Positions 20,059-30,856 of a DNA stretch of 64,000 nt are shown here, piece after piece (the stretch's first letter is position 1; every line of letters starts with the position of its first letter). Made by a program: the position numbers and the translations under genes. Where the stretch lies: the NCBI GenBank assembly GCA_003313425.1, contig NHZP01000041.1:434001-498000 (forward strand). The letters are read 5' to 3'. The DNA comes from Pseudopyrenochaeta lycopersici. Taxonomy: Eukaryota; Ascomycota; Dothideomycetes; Pleosporales; Pseudopyrenochaetaceae. The notes beneath the pieces are model-generated. The model searched no databases, was not told where the DNA came from, and was given only the letters and a program-made list of their open reading frames with translations.

Positions 20059-22274
20059 CTTTCCTTTGGGTACTTCCAGGGGTACTCCAATATCAAGCGT
20101 TCGATTCGCCACCGTCCAGACGATCTTCTTGCCGACAAAGGGTTTACTACAGCTGCCCTCACGCTCCCTATATCTAACGTGAATGCTGCTAAGATTAAGG
20201 CTAAGCAACAGCCACTTCTTCAGCGTGTACATGGCGAGCTCTCGCTAGGCGATCCAGAATCGTCTAAGCCGTTTGCCCGTAAACGACAGCGAATAGAAGC
20301 GGCTATTGCGCAAGAGGAACTAGCTTTTCGTATGGAGCAGGTGGTGTCTATCAATGTCCGCCGTCTCGTCCGCGAGCGCCGCCAATTCGACACGGTGCTG
20401 CGACCCATCTTCTAGCTTATGCGGTTCTTCTTGAAGGAGAAGCAACTGTATGTCCACATGTTGCGATGCTTCTGACCTTCTATTTTCCCTAAAGTTTTGA
20501 GCTCGTTTGCTAGAGTCTTCGGGCTTGCAATGGACGAGATGTATTGACGGTTCGAAGCGAGCGGCTGCAAGGGGCTTAATTTAGCCCTGTCTGAAGGTGT
20601 CGCAGCGCTAGACCGGCTTGGAAGCTATTGCTTTACAGGGTTGGGGAAAGTTTTAATGGGTTCGGTGTTGGGCCCTCTGGGGACGTTTGATAGCATCAAG
20701 AAGGGGGCATGGCCGTATATCGCGCCGCGCATGCTAGACCTGCGCGATGGTGCGGGGGAGCTTAACATTGCAAAATGGCCACGGACTAAGGACGGTCGGC
20801 CTATTCTGATGCACATAGCCTCTCTTTCATACTACTACGGGCCTGAAGTCGCTGCTAGTCGCCACAGTCAGCTGTGGTTCCGAGAGCTTGGGGGCAGGTC
20901 CATACGCGGGCCAAACAGCGCAGCACGGTTTCTTGAGGAGGTATTTCGTGACCTATGGATACCAGAAATGAAGGCATTTATTGGCCACCAAGTCGAGCGG
21001 CAACTCAATAAGGGTGTAGGAGCGGGTGGCATATCGAGCCAGGATTTAGCGTCTGCGCAGCGTCGGCGGACAGTTTTGCAAGACTGGATGCAGGCCGAGA
21101 ATCCTTTCAGGTGGCGGTAGGTAACAATACTTACGCTCCTGTTCAGACGCTGATCGTGCTTTAGGAGCTATGAAACGCTTGTACTGCCTGCAGCTGGAGC
21201 TACAGCTCCTACACCGGAGTCTATTCCTACCAAGACGCGGAGAGATTTTGCAGAAGAGCTCTATCAAGCCTGTATTGATGTGAAGCGGACTGCAAAGGAA
21301 GTATTGTCGTCTCTTCATTCCACGTGGATTTGGATTATCTAGGCCGTAATTAGGCACACCGACACTAGCCATGTTACAAAGGAACAGTGGGTCGGTGGGC
21401 TCGCGGCGGCGATGCTTTCCAATTGTATTGAGTGGATTCCGGGGTCTCACCGTTCCAAGTTGACGCATCGAAAAGTAATTATGCTTGTCGGAATTGCGCC
21501 GTCTAGGTTGGCGTTGGCAGCTAGGCCCGGCAGCCTCAAGCGTGCTGCTATTGAGGCGGACCAGCGGCCGATTCATACAGGGAAGAAGCGCAAGATCGAC
21601 TTTGGCTGTTCTATCCCATTTACTAGCGTCCCTACAATAGTAGAGAAGGGATTTACTAAACAAGCAGAGCAGTTTCAAAGGGGTAATTTAATGATCTTGG
21701 AGCACTATCAGGTGGCACGGAATTGCCTGGTGCAGTGTCTAGGGGATCCTCTTTGTGATTTAATGTTGATGATGGTGTTAACCATCTGCGCTTCATCGGT
21801 TACACCTTGCGTGCTACCGAATACACGTAGTTTCGATAAAGGTGCTAAAAGGGATCCAGAGTTGTTAGCAGCTAACCTTGTAACTCGGATGCTCTGGTTT
21901 TTCAAGCCAGACGCATTTCCGTGGAAAGAAGATGATGGAATGGTGCTTCGTATTCCGGAAGTGACGAAAAAGATTGGTAAGTTGGACGTTGGGATGCTTT
22001 GGAGTAGTAGCTAATGTGGTTTGCGATGCCAATAGAGCACAAAGGTGTCAGCAACCGATTTCTACGGGAGTTAGGGTGGGCAGAAGTGATGGGAAGCCGG
22101 GACAGCCCTCGAAATAACGAGGTAAAGCTGCAGGCGGAGCAGGAGCTGATAGGGTTGCGGAGGGAACTTTTAGGGTTGAGGAAGGACGCAGATGGGTTCA
22201 TTAGGCGGATTTTCCGTAGCCATGATCGGGCGTGGGTTGAGCGATGCTCGTCGATTATAAGAGAGATCGACTAA

Positions 22275-22708
22275 GGATGTTAGTATCGCCTGTTCCTTGT
22301 TGATAAGCCGTTTGAGTGAATTACTAAGACCGCCCATCTGAAATCGCGCACACTGCAGCAACTGTCTTCTATCTAGCGAGAGTGGAGGCTAATTAGACGC
22401 TGGCGGCCTCGCAGGAGGCTCAATGGATGCTGAGAGGGGTATATGTGGTTTGGGAGTGTCGCTAAATCCAGAGACAGAAAATTCAGGCGGCTAGTCTGAA
22501 GGTCAAGTAGATAGCCATGAACTAGGTCTTGCTTTCACTGGGCTAGTAGGTAAAGATGTAAAAATAGGTATTAATAGTCTTTTAGGTTCCTCTGCTACGA
22601 CGCAATTACGCGAAAAAAATGGTCCTAAATTGTTTTAGCATCGCAGTTCCTTAGAGTATGCAAATGTATATAGATAGAAAGAGCTTTTACCTGTTCTCTA
22701 ACGATTGG
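22275..22708. other. Gene-free gap after copy B
   Basis: No reading frame, RNA gene or repeat end was recognised. The stretch ends where the sequence shared with the two GPI cassettes begins (TAGCTATTAT at 22709). Confidence 0.4.
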
Positions 22709-23080
22709 TAGCTATTATCTGCAGCTGCATTTTTAGGACGGGCTCCTAAGTGGCAAAGGCTGAGTCTAACTGGAAAGCCTTGCCAAAGTACGAGATACTA
22801 TCGTTGTCCCGCTGCTGAATATAAACGTCTATAGGCAGGATATTTAGGTGTAAGCATCCGCGGCTTATAAAGTCTTTGGGTCTGGTCTTAAGCGAAGACT
22901 ACACAAGGAGGATTATCCACAATATGCTTGTAAGGCTATGCTGTGTAATTTAAACAGCTGCTAACACGGCAAGAGCTGCAAAAAGCCAGACAAGAGGCGT
23001 GCTGTGTAGTAACTCGCCGTGATTCTTGTTCTCGTTCTCGTTCTCGCTGCCAAAGTCCACAGTAATATTCATAGCCGGCC
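22709..23080 (-). pseudogene. 3' end of a GPI-type surface protein gene (third copy, fragment)
   Basis: Homologous to the 3' parts of the genes at 41027 and 55155, including about 240 bases of downstream sequence. The minus-strand frame ends at 22950 and codes for AMNITVDFGSENENEN, then a hydrophobic tail LVWLFAALAVLAAV, the typical end of a GPI-anchored precursor. Upstream of the alanine the homology stops abruptly and pogo-type transposase sequence begins. The left boundary is the same as that of the two larger copies. Only a C-terminal stub is left, with no start of its own. Confidence 0.75.
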
Positions 23081-23662
23081 TCGTCGAAGTTGTAGACGTC
23101 CTGATCAAGGATGCCGTACTTAGCCTTTGTCTCCTCTACACGCTTGAACCAGCGGCTAATTAGGATTGGATCTTCACATAGAGCTCTCTGCCTGTCGTAC
23201 GCTCAATTGAAACGCGTCGTAAGACTGCCTGTACGCTTGACAAAATTACATGGCTAGTGGACGCCAACCTGACCTGCGCCGCGCCCAGCCAGCAGGTGAT
23301 TAGCCATATCACGTACAGCTGCGTACGTAGGGGCAAATCCATGTCGATCGAGGTCAAGTATATGTCTGATAATCACCTCCTCCTCTAGCTGGGTAAGCGT
23401 CTTTGAGTTGGGCTGGCAATCGCGTTGGGCAGGCTTGCCAGCGCGTTGGTCGCGTAGCGTCATTCGAGGGATATTAAACGTACGAGCAGCAGCTCTCTCA
23501 GCCTTAATCTGGTGTCTATTAAGAGATGATATAGTAAGCTGTATATCAGCTTTAGATGAGTGCAATAGAGCTTGTTGAGGTTGAGACATTGTTGATTTGA
23601 GCTTTAAAGGTGACCAAAGTTGGTGGGGTGGACGGATCGCTTGTATGGACGGCTCGCTTGTA

Positions 23663-24990
23663 CAGTACTAGGACAAAAGTTCGGTTCACCGACAACCGAA
23701 TACGAGGTCCGAACATCAACACCTCTCTCTACCCTATCTATTAATAAACCCCCAAAAGTCGTAATAACGTAAAAAGAGGCGTCAATTTATTGTAAAAAGC
23801 TCAATATTTTGTTTGATAACCGTGCGCATGCCTTAGAGCAGCAAGGCGTTGCGGCATAGATAGAATAAGCGTCTTCACGTACGAATTAGGGATCTTCTGC
23901 CATGCTTCCTTCAATGCTTCGCAAAATCGCTCCCAGTCCTCTGCAGACTCGCCAGTCGTGGCTAGCTCTGGGTGAAGCTCATTTACCTTCCTTTTTAGTA
24001 CCCACCACATGTGCTCGATAGGGTTGAGGTCTGGTGAGTAGGGTGGGAAGTTGACAACGTTCATACGGTGCCTCCGTAACCACGCGCCAGTTGCTCGTGC
24101 AGTGTGTATGCGTGCATTATCCTGTTGGAAGAGGTCGCCCCTCCGATAATTGTGGAGGAGACCTTCTTCTAGCGCCTGGGTATAGCTCCAAGCTGAGTAG
24201 CCATTATGGGGGGCGTTGGGGTCCCTCTCCATAATCACTAGCGGACTCTTCTGGGCCCTCCCCCTTCTATCAATCCAGATTGACGCCCACACCATCTGCG
24301 CAGGAGGACGCGACGTATCATGCTCCTCTATCATCTCATGCCTCCATTTCTCATCGGGATAGCGGAAGCACCATTCCTGGTTAGAACCAGAGCCTTTCTG
24401 AATAGAGCACTCATCAGAAAAGCGCATGGTCCTCCTCTTCCAGTCAAAATGCCGCCACTTCCTCTCCCACGCTCTTCTTCTTCCTGCCGTATATTGAGTG
24501 ATCTTAGGTCTACGCTTGCATCTGAACTTCTTTAGGTCATACCTCTTAAGCACTCTGTACGCAGTTTTGGCAGATATTTGATTGGTGAGGGCAGCTTCTT
24601 CAAGGAGCTGCCTATACTCTATTTTAGGATATTTTCGAGCCATTCGAAACAGCACTCGCTCGTCACGTTGCGATAGTATCTTAGGGCGCCCAGATCGAGG
24701 TAGGTCTTTTGTGGTGTGGTGGACCTGCCATCGTCGCAAGGTGTCGCGTACACATTTGGGTGTGACGCGAAATTCTTCTGCTAACTCCTTCGCGCCACAC
24801 CCTGCTTCCGACTTCGCGATAATTCTTGTGCGTTTATTCGGGGTTAATCGGGTGGTTGTTCTTGCATTGCCACTTATTTCCTGGCCAAATTGACGGCGTT
24901 GTGGCATTTTGGTAGTGGTTTGAAAATTTGGTGTTGATGAGGGACGCTTTGACGCGTCGCTTCGCGAACCGAACTTTTGTCCCGTGACTG
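23663..24990 (-). mobile_element. Tc1/mariner element (complete, 1,328 bp)
   Basis: The ends are inverted repeats of the form CAGTnnnnGGACAAAAGTTCGGTTC, flanked by TA at 23661-23662 and 24991-24992, the standard Tc1/mariner target. A single DD34E-type transposase gene fills the element. It is inserted inside the 16-bp repeat array that forms the end of the pogo-like relic, giving one transposon within another. Confidence 0.93.
23801..24907 (-). CDS. Tc1/mariner DDE transposase
   Basis: 368 residues when started at MPQRRQFG; the open frame runs further upstream into the terminal repeat, which cannot be coding in a mobile unit. The N-terminal paired helix-turn-helix region includes RTRIIAKSEAG, KELAEEFRVTPKCVRDTL and a GRP linker (RSGRPKILS). 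The catalytic triad is visible: D in FSDECSIQKG, D in FQQDNARIHTA, and E in SPDLNPIEHMWW. The spacing between the second D and the E is that of the Tc1 group. The frame is complete, so the protein could be active. The flanking TA sites and terminal repeats are also intact. Confidence 0.93.
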   Translation of the reverse strand: MPQRRQFGQEISGNARTTTRLTPNKRTRIIAKSEAGCGAKELAEEFRVTPKCVRDTLRRWQVHHTTKDLPRSGRPKILSQRDERVLFRMARKYPKIEYRQLLEEAALTNQISAKTAYRVLKRYDLKKFRCKRRPKITQYTAGRRRAWERKWRHFDWKRRTMRFSDECSIQKGSGSNQEWCFRYPDEKWRHEMIEEHDTSRPPAQMVWASIWIDRRGRAQKSPLVIMERDPNAPHNGYSAWSYTQALEEGLLHNYRRGDLFQQDNARIHTARATGAWLRRHRMNVVNFPPYSPDLNPIEHMWWVLKRKVNELHPELATTGESAEDWERFCEALKEAWQKIPNSYVKTLILSMPQRLAALRHAHGYQTKY

Positions 24991-25216
24991 TAAGGACGGC
25001 TCGCTTGTAAAACACGTTATAGAGTTAGGGTGTTATTTAATAAAGCGTGTGCCGTCCGCTTCTTGCATACTGAGATCCAGGAGAGGAGTCGCATTGCGTG
25101 CAGTTTGCCTGCTAGGAGTAGCTTGTAAAGCAGCGGGGGGAGGACATAGCAAAAGATAGAGATTGATTGGTTTTACGTTATATTAGGTACTCGATACTAA
25201 CTTTATTTTATATAAA

Positions 25217-25801
25217 CTATATAGCACTAGCTAGGCATCGCGGCTCTAGAGGATCTGGCAAGAGATACTCTTCAAAGATGGTAGAAGTAGAGTATCTTGT
25301 TTCCGTCTGAGAATACAAAGAGGGAGAATAGTAGTATTTATCTTGGGGTGTCTGTAGCTGTACCCGAAAATAGTGTGCTGATATCTGCGCTTCATCTACT
25401 AGACGCACTGGCTGTGGCTTTATAAGAGACTGGATTGCCTGGTCTTGACAAGGGCTTGTCTGAGATGCCATTAAGTTTGCCTGGGAGTATTCATCGTCAC
25501 AGATAGGAGAACAGGGCCTTGTACATCGCGCGATAAAGTGACGGATCCAGGCACGGCTCCTATAGACTCTATAGAGCCACCATCGGGTCTGATCTTGTAG
25601 CTGAGCTTGTTGCATATCTAGCGTACTCTTCTTCTTGTCTTTTATAGGTTTCAGTAGGTGTATAGGTTGTCTTGGCTGTCTTGGCTGTCTTGGTATATAG
25701 CTACGATAGGCTTGTAAGAGGTAGAACGTGCTTAGTGTAACAAGCAGCCCAAGGATAATACATCCTACAACAAGGGTAGCTATAAGGAGCCCTCCGTACA
25801 T
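25217..25801 (-). CDS. Small single-pass membrane protein, unknown function
   Basis: 194 residues. Residues about 3-30 form one long hydrophobic segment (LLIATLVVGCIILGLL...), which may be a signal anchor. A short PRQPRQPRQP repeat and a lysine cluster (KDKKKS) follow. The rest is polar and tyrosine-rich near the C-terminus, with a CTRPCSPIC cysteine group around residue 95. No family was recognised. The start codon directly before the hydrophobic segment is the only sensible choice. The neighbours are transposon remains on one side and the RTA1 gene on the other. A real gene is likely but not certain; there may be additional exons. Confidence 0.5.
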   Translation of the reverse strand: MYGGLLIATLVVGCIILGLLVTLSTFYLLQAYRSYIPRQPRQPRQPIHLLKPIKDKKKSTLDMQQAQLQDQTRWWLYRVYRSRAWIRHFIARCTRPCSPICDDEYSQANLMASQTSPCQDQAIQSLIKPQPVRLVDEAQISAHYFRVQLQTPQDKYYYSPSLYSQTETRYSTSTIFEEYLLPDPLEPRCLASAI

Positions 25802-26158
25802 TTTTAGGATTATCTGTAGAGCTAAAAGTGTCTCTAAGTTAGTCTTCTCGTTGAGAAGTCGAGGGAGGTGTTTTTGTATACTAACAGCTACTCTCGAAGA
25901 ACATATAAAAGGAGATGATGATAAAAAGACCTTAAACTATATCAATTACAATCTAGTGTCTATCAACTTCGCCATCTTATAAGTTGTGCGGCCCCTGTAA
26001 CGAGACAGAGGTGTAGTAAGTCAGGCGCCGCAATACGCGCTAGGATGTGTACTAACTATAGCATGATCGATAACTACGCCGATATACTGCAGCATGCTAA
26101 CATGTGGCGTAGCCGCTGCGGAGAAATGAGATTCCTACGCCGTATGATAGTTTACTAC

Positions 26159-27354
26159 CTATGCTTGTAAGTTGCAAGCATAAGTCTGTTCTCCCTGTGC
26201 ACATTCTAGTACAATTGCTTCGTTATATTGTGGCGGCGAGCTTTTAGCCTGGTTGCGCAGGCGACGGATACTGAGCCAGAAGTTACAAAACTGCGGTGGG
26301 ACGTGCTGTCCTGGGTGTGTATATATAAAGAGAAGGAATACACCTAACGTTGTATTAGTAGACTCAGAGAGACATAAGAGCGTGCATTACCTAACATAGG
26401 CGCGGCGTCTAGCACCCAAAAAGGCCACTCGTGAGAAGATATATAGCTGGGATGCTGGGCTGGACTGCTAAACTCAATCATCCGATAAATGGCTCGTACC
26501 TAGAGACTACGTTAGCGTACTCAATGCGTGCTAGTATCTAGAAAGCATTACCGTGATTAGAGTTGTTGCTGCATTCACGACCCAAACTAGTCGCTGCCAG
26601 TTGGCGCCCGACTTACTAGAGGAGAGTACGTCTCTTTCTCTCCACTTACGGCTGACTATAAGAAAGCGGAAGCCAATTACAACAAACATAGCAAAACACA
26701 CAAGTTGCAGTACAAGACCCAACTTGAGTGCAGCAAGACCTGATTTGGCCTGCTCTTCCCGCCTCTCTACTGAAAGATCCTTGTTTGTATACGCTGACCC
26801 TAACGCGCTAGCCCCTAAGAATTGTACAAAGAAAGAGCCTAGGTCAAAGGCCACGAAGAAGAGCGCAACAAAGCGCGTAGGGCACCATAGAAGCCTAATT
26901 CGGTGACTGTTTGAGGGAGTAATCCACCAGATAATTCTACCAAACAATGTATAGCACGCAGCAGCCATGAATGAAGGGGCTAGACTAGAGAAAACACTTA
27001 GTAGAAAAAACTAACGACTTGCAATAGAATAACTTACATAAGGGACAGATAACCGACTATAAATGCATTTATATTCGTAGGGTCGTGTATAGAAAGAGCC
27101 CGAGCTAGATAACCAATACACTCTACTGTTTATATGTCAGGTGCATGAAATCTCTATAATAGTAAAGACAAACCTGCAAGTCCAATATACATGGCCCAAA
27201 ACATCCAGGTGCGGTACCGTATAAGCAACCAGACATGTACGCCTACAACTACTGCAAATACTACAGCTCCAAGAAACGCTAGAGGACGGTTCGGCCGGTA
27301 AATATACAGGCTCTCTACTGTGGGCGGATCTATATCGCATTCTATCAGTAACAT
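26159..27354 (-). CDS. RTA1-like lipid-translocating exporter, five exons
   Basis: A seven-helix membrane protein of the fungal RTA1 family (lipid export or sterol-analogue resistance in yeast members). Reconstructed exons on the minus strand are 27174-27354, 27038-27125, 26552-26984, 26391-26499 and 26159-26343. The four introns (48, 53, 52 and 47 bp) all have GT...AG ends, and the exons total 996 nt, or 331 residues. Family landmarks appear in order and only when spliced: YRPNRPLAF at the start, ECIGYLARAL, APSFMAAACYTLFGRII, GRIIWW, FDLGSFFVQFLG, ITVRAIYRMIEF, SSHEWPFWVLDAAPML and THPGQ. No disabling change was found. The substrate is unknown; it probably sits in the plasma or vacuolar membrane. 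Confidence 0.87.
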
Positions 27355-28445
27355 AGCCTAAATATTATAAATATATACCTACGCCTTTGTACATCTGTAG
27401 TATTCATTATTACTACAATTCGCTACGTATTCTTATACAAGTAAGATAGTAAGAAGTTGTAGAATGACAATACCTATCTAGCTATACAGGCATAAGCTAT
27501 ATACTTAACGTAAAGTGCTATTAAACTTCTTACTCCCCTCTTTTTTGACTAGGAATAACCTATAATCAACTCTAGCTTTATTAGATTGGTTACAGCATCC
27601 CGAAGCAGGATGGCGTATCGCCAAGGGGTTTGTTTTTAGCTATAAAACATCGCTTTCTAGTAGCTCTACTACGCAATATGCCTTACTGTGCCGCCATCAG
27701 TTAGCGCTGATGTAGGGGCACGGCGTAGGCGGGGCGTAGGTATCTACGCCGCCGCCGCTGTTGCCGAGAAAATCTGCGTTGTCTAAGCTAGCGTGAACTC
27801 TAGCGAATCGTGTTAGATATCTGCATATAAGGTGATAACTACCTATAGAGATAGTAAGTAGTTTATATAGTCTCTCTCTAAAACTACCTTTAGTAATTCC
27901 TACTATTCTTTAATTTCTACAATTTTTCAAAACTCTAGTTCTTAATGTAACTATTACTATAGGGAATCTTATCTTAAAGTTAGATTATAAATATTTACTA
28001 TATATTTATATAGTCATATATTAACTATTACTATTATATACTACAATATCTATATAATATTTGCAAAAGGGTTATATTAGCTCTATAGAGTAAATATAAC
28101 GCTTATGCTTCTGTCCCTTACATTGAGTTTCCTATGCAATATTGCTATTAAGTTGCTCTAAATATTAAAGCTCTAGAATAGGTAAATATAAGATATATAC
28201 TATGGTTTTAGATATGATAGTAGTATATTCAAACTAACTAATTAGTAATTAGGAGAGTAATCTATAGAATAGAGAGATAAAGAGCAGCTAGAAAAACTAT
28301 ATAAAGAGAGACTATATTCGCTACACGAATGTTTTCTAGCGTAGTAGCTAGCTAAGGGTAATGCTATATCTATATGAAACACATCTATAATAAGCGTAGG
28401 GTCTGAAAAAGTCCTTTCCTTGTTCTCTTCCTGTATGGCCTAGTT
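27355..28445. other. AT-rich gene-free stretch
   Basis: About 1.1 kb without a credible reading frame. Very AT-rich and rich in TA steps between 27,830 and 28,330. A GC-rich patch near 27,715-27,770 (repeated GGCGTAGG and GCCGCCGCC) has no visible gene. No transposon end was recognised. Confidence 0.45.
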
Positions 28446-29365
28446 CTAATCGTCCTCATGGCAGAGGATAGGAATCTTAATAAGCCCGCATAGTAAAGAG
28501 AACCCGCCTTCGATAGAAAACCGCTTAGTAATTGGCTGTGAGATCGCCGTTGGGCTACTATTCAACTCGTTGCCAATGCAGAAATTGTAAGCCTGTGTTG
28601 GATCGGCGTCTTGGGGATAGAGGCAGAGGGCTACGAAGGGGCGCTCCTGGTTGTCTGCTTTAGCCTGCACTGCTCGGATAGCATTGGTGGAAGGGTCATT
28701 GTGCTGCATCTTGTACATATCAAAGACCATACCAGCTAGGAAGGTACTAGAGATTGTAGTAGAAGGGCTAATGACCTCAAGGGTCGCTTGGTCGACGGTA
28801 ATCTTAAGCCCGCTCAGTGGGGATTGGGGCTGGATGTGGTCAAATGTAGCGGTAGGAGAGGACAAAAGCTTATCTAAAACTGCCGAGACCTGCTTAGGCG
28901 TAATCTCCTCACTACTGCCGATGCTTGCCATAGCGCCTCGCTCTACCGAAAAGCATGGATACTCGGCAAAGCAATGACCCGCAGAGGTAAACACATCTTG
29001 ATTCTTAACACCAATCTGAGAGCTTGCATTATTAGCGAGAGGCTGGTACTTGTCAAGGAAGGATCGTAGGTCGCTAGGCAGATCTTCTGGAGCAGGGCGC
29101 AGTGCTGTAGTACTAGGTCCATGGACATCCGCAGGGAGTATCTGGACAGCAGGGTCGGCCCTGCGTGACGGAACAGATCCCAGCTGCTGGTAGGGAAGAG
29201 CTACGGCTGCAGAAGCATACGCTGTAAGCACGATATAGTACGTCTATATACAATTAGCTACGATAGAACTCTAAGAAGAGAGAGGAGATTAGATTATTGC
29301 TACTACTATACGTGCGTGTAGGACAGCAATAAGAGGGAAGGAAGACCTACCGTAGTCGTCTTCAT
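28446..29365 (-). CDS. Secreted six-cysteine protein of unknown function, two exons
   Basis: Exon 1 is 29351-29365 (MKTTT). A 107-bp intron GTAGGT...ATAG follows, then exon 2 28446-29243, 270 residues in all. Joining the tiny first exon creates a good signal peptide (MKTTTTYYIVLTAYASAAVA, cleavage probably near ALP), which argues for this model over a start inside exon 2. The mature part has six cysteines (GHC, YPC, ALC, NFC, LLC, ILC), a proline-rich N-terminal third and an acidic end HEDD. I recognise no domain. It shares size, six cysteines and an acidic C-terminus with the secreted protein at 34879, but not obvious sequence similarity. It could be an effector-like protein. Confidence 0.65.
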
Positions 29366-30035
29366 TGTAACGGCGGGGGATGGAATTTGCTGAGGTATAG
29401 TAGGGGCTTTAGAAACGAAGTAGAGCTAGGAGGTCGATAGATAAAAGAGCAGAGAAAGGATAGGTAAATTGCACTCTGTAATTGTAGTAATTTGCTCTAG
29501 CAGCTATAGAGAAAAAGACAGACTAACCTCGCTTTTTATATGCACTAGCGTATACTAGAGTTGCATTAGATTTACCTACTAGCCATAACGGTCAATGTAA
29601 CGCACCTATAGCCAACATACAAGGGCGCGTGCTGTGGGTGGCAAAGCTAGGGGGAGGCGTATGGCACAGGTCTAAGCCTCCCAACAGTCACTATCGCTAC
29701 CCACGGCGACAGTTTTTTTCTGCAGCCTGTACGAAACATTCATGCACTATATTTGTACACGTACGGCACCTAAGGCATTAGTATAAATAGCTTCAGAGAA
29801 GCTTCGTATTCGAGTTAATCTAGAACTGTAGATAAGGCTTATTATAATATATATATAGATAAGCGCACGCATGCAAATATAGTATCGGCCTTTATTGTGG
29901 CTGCTATTGTGGCTATGTACATATAGTAAGGAGAGCGAACCTCTTTTCTTCTTTAGCTAGTATCGTTATCTTGTGTTAAAGGAGGAATACAGTAATTTTC
30001 TACAATAATAAGATACTATTCAAGTGTAGTAGATA

Positions 30036-30100
<65 letters not shown>

Positions 30101-30637
30101 TAGTTATTAGATTTTTCTTCTTTCTATAGTACCTCTACTAGGTTACTATCTCTTAGGTATCTAGGCCGTAGGACTATTGGGGATGTAGAGAGGCCCAATA
30201 ATATTATATATGCTAGGTAGTAGAATAACTATATCTTACTAGCTCTATTATTGCTGAAGATATTTTCTACTATAATAGAATAGTTTTATATTTTGTTAGA
30301 TATTAAGGGAGGAGTGTCAGATAAGAGGCATAAAAACTGAAGTATACGAATACTGCATCGTGGACGGTATCACCTATGTATCATCGATGTATCAGGTCTG
30401 TGTTTAAAAAGGAGAGAAAACAGAACCAACGAAAAGACAATCAATTCTGATCCACGATCATGACCAAAAAGATTCATTAAATTCTGACAAGGAGAAGATA
30501 GTAGATAATAAAGATTTGACTATATAAGATACTCCGCGTATAGTTAATAGATACAATTTGCCTTCTTCTTAAGAGTAGCCACTTAGCAACGCTTAGACAG
30601 TAGCTATAGCGCCTAGAGAGAATCGCGTACTGCTTCT
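29366..30637. other. AT-rich gene-free stretch with a microsatellite
   Basis: No gene was recognised. It is likely to contain the promoter of the secreted-protein gene at its left end. The remainder is AT-rich with short imperfect repeats and the GTA array listed separately. Confidence 0.45.
30041..30100. repeat. GTA trinucleotide microsatellite, about 20 units
   Basis: Sixty bases of uninterrupted GTA repeats in AT-rich non-coding DNA. Probably length-variable between isolates. Confidence 0.97.
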
Positions 30638-30856
30638 CTATAGGTAGATCTTAAGGGCGCCATGTTCCATGAGATAGGCTTCTCTACGGCCCTTAGGAAC
30701 ATCCTTATACGCGACACCTGCCGGAGAGTCAATGGCAAGAGTCCACTGCTTAATTCCGTCACGATAAAAGTAGTGCGTTGGATAGACCACCTGCAGGGGA
30801 CTAGTTGCTCGGCGACGTAGCGTCGCGCTCCCACCGTTCACCATAGCCCCAGTACT

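Larger units (their letters stand above)
16660..22274 (+). pseudogene. Copy B of module 2, RIP-damaged and split by hAT3
   Basis: Homologue of the distal half of copy A, starting in the acidic linker (EDPGGDD, then EEGGYEEEGQG) and ending near IIREID. Module 1 is missing. hAT3 interrupts it at 17283; deleting the element plus one target copy restores the frame. Five in-frame stops remain at 17128-17130, 20413-20415, 20473-20475, 20545-20547 and 21340-21342. Each is TGA or TAG where an arginine CGA or glutamine CAG would fit the alignment, so all five are single C-to-T changes. The intron before EHKGV is at the same site as in copy A, and another follows NPFRWR near 21119. Copy B is well diverged from A, so it is not a recent tandem duplicate. 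Non-functional. Confidence 0.82.
23081..25009 (-). pseudogene. Pogo/Fot-like element relic (5' half), split by Tc1/mariner
   Basis: On the minus strand, copies of the 16-bp repeat GGACGGCTCGCTTGTA (23630-23645 as a variant, 23647-23662, and 24994-25009) form the terminal region. A transposase N-terminus starts at 23589 (MSQPQQALLHSS) with a helix-turn-helix/CENPB-like DNA-binding region including IPRMTLRDQRAG. The frame runs on to VYNFDEAGY at about 23085, the usual place of the first catalytic aspartate in the pogo group, where it stops at the GPI fragment. Two internal stops occur near 23250 and 23205. One fits a TGG-to-TAG change and the other CGA-to-TGA, both RIP-type transitions. The 3' half is missing and the relic is dead. 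Confidence 0.75.
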
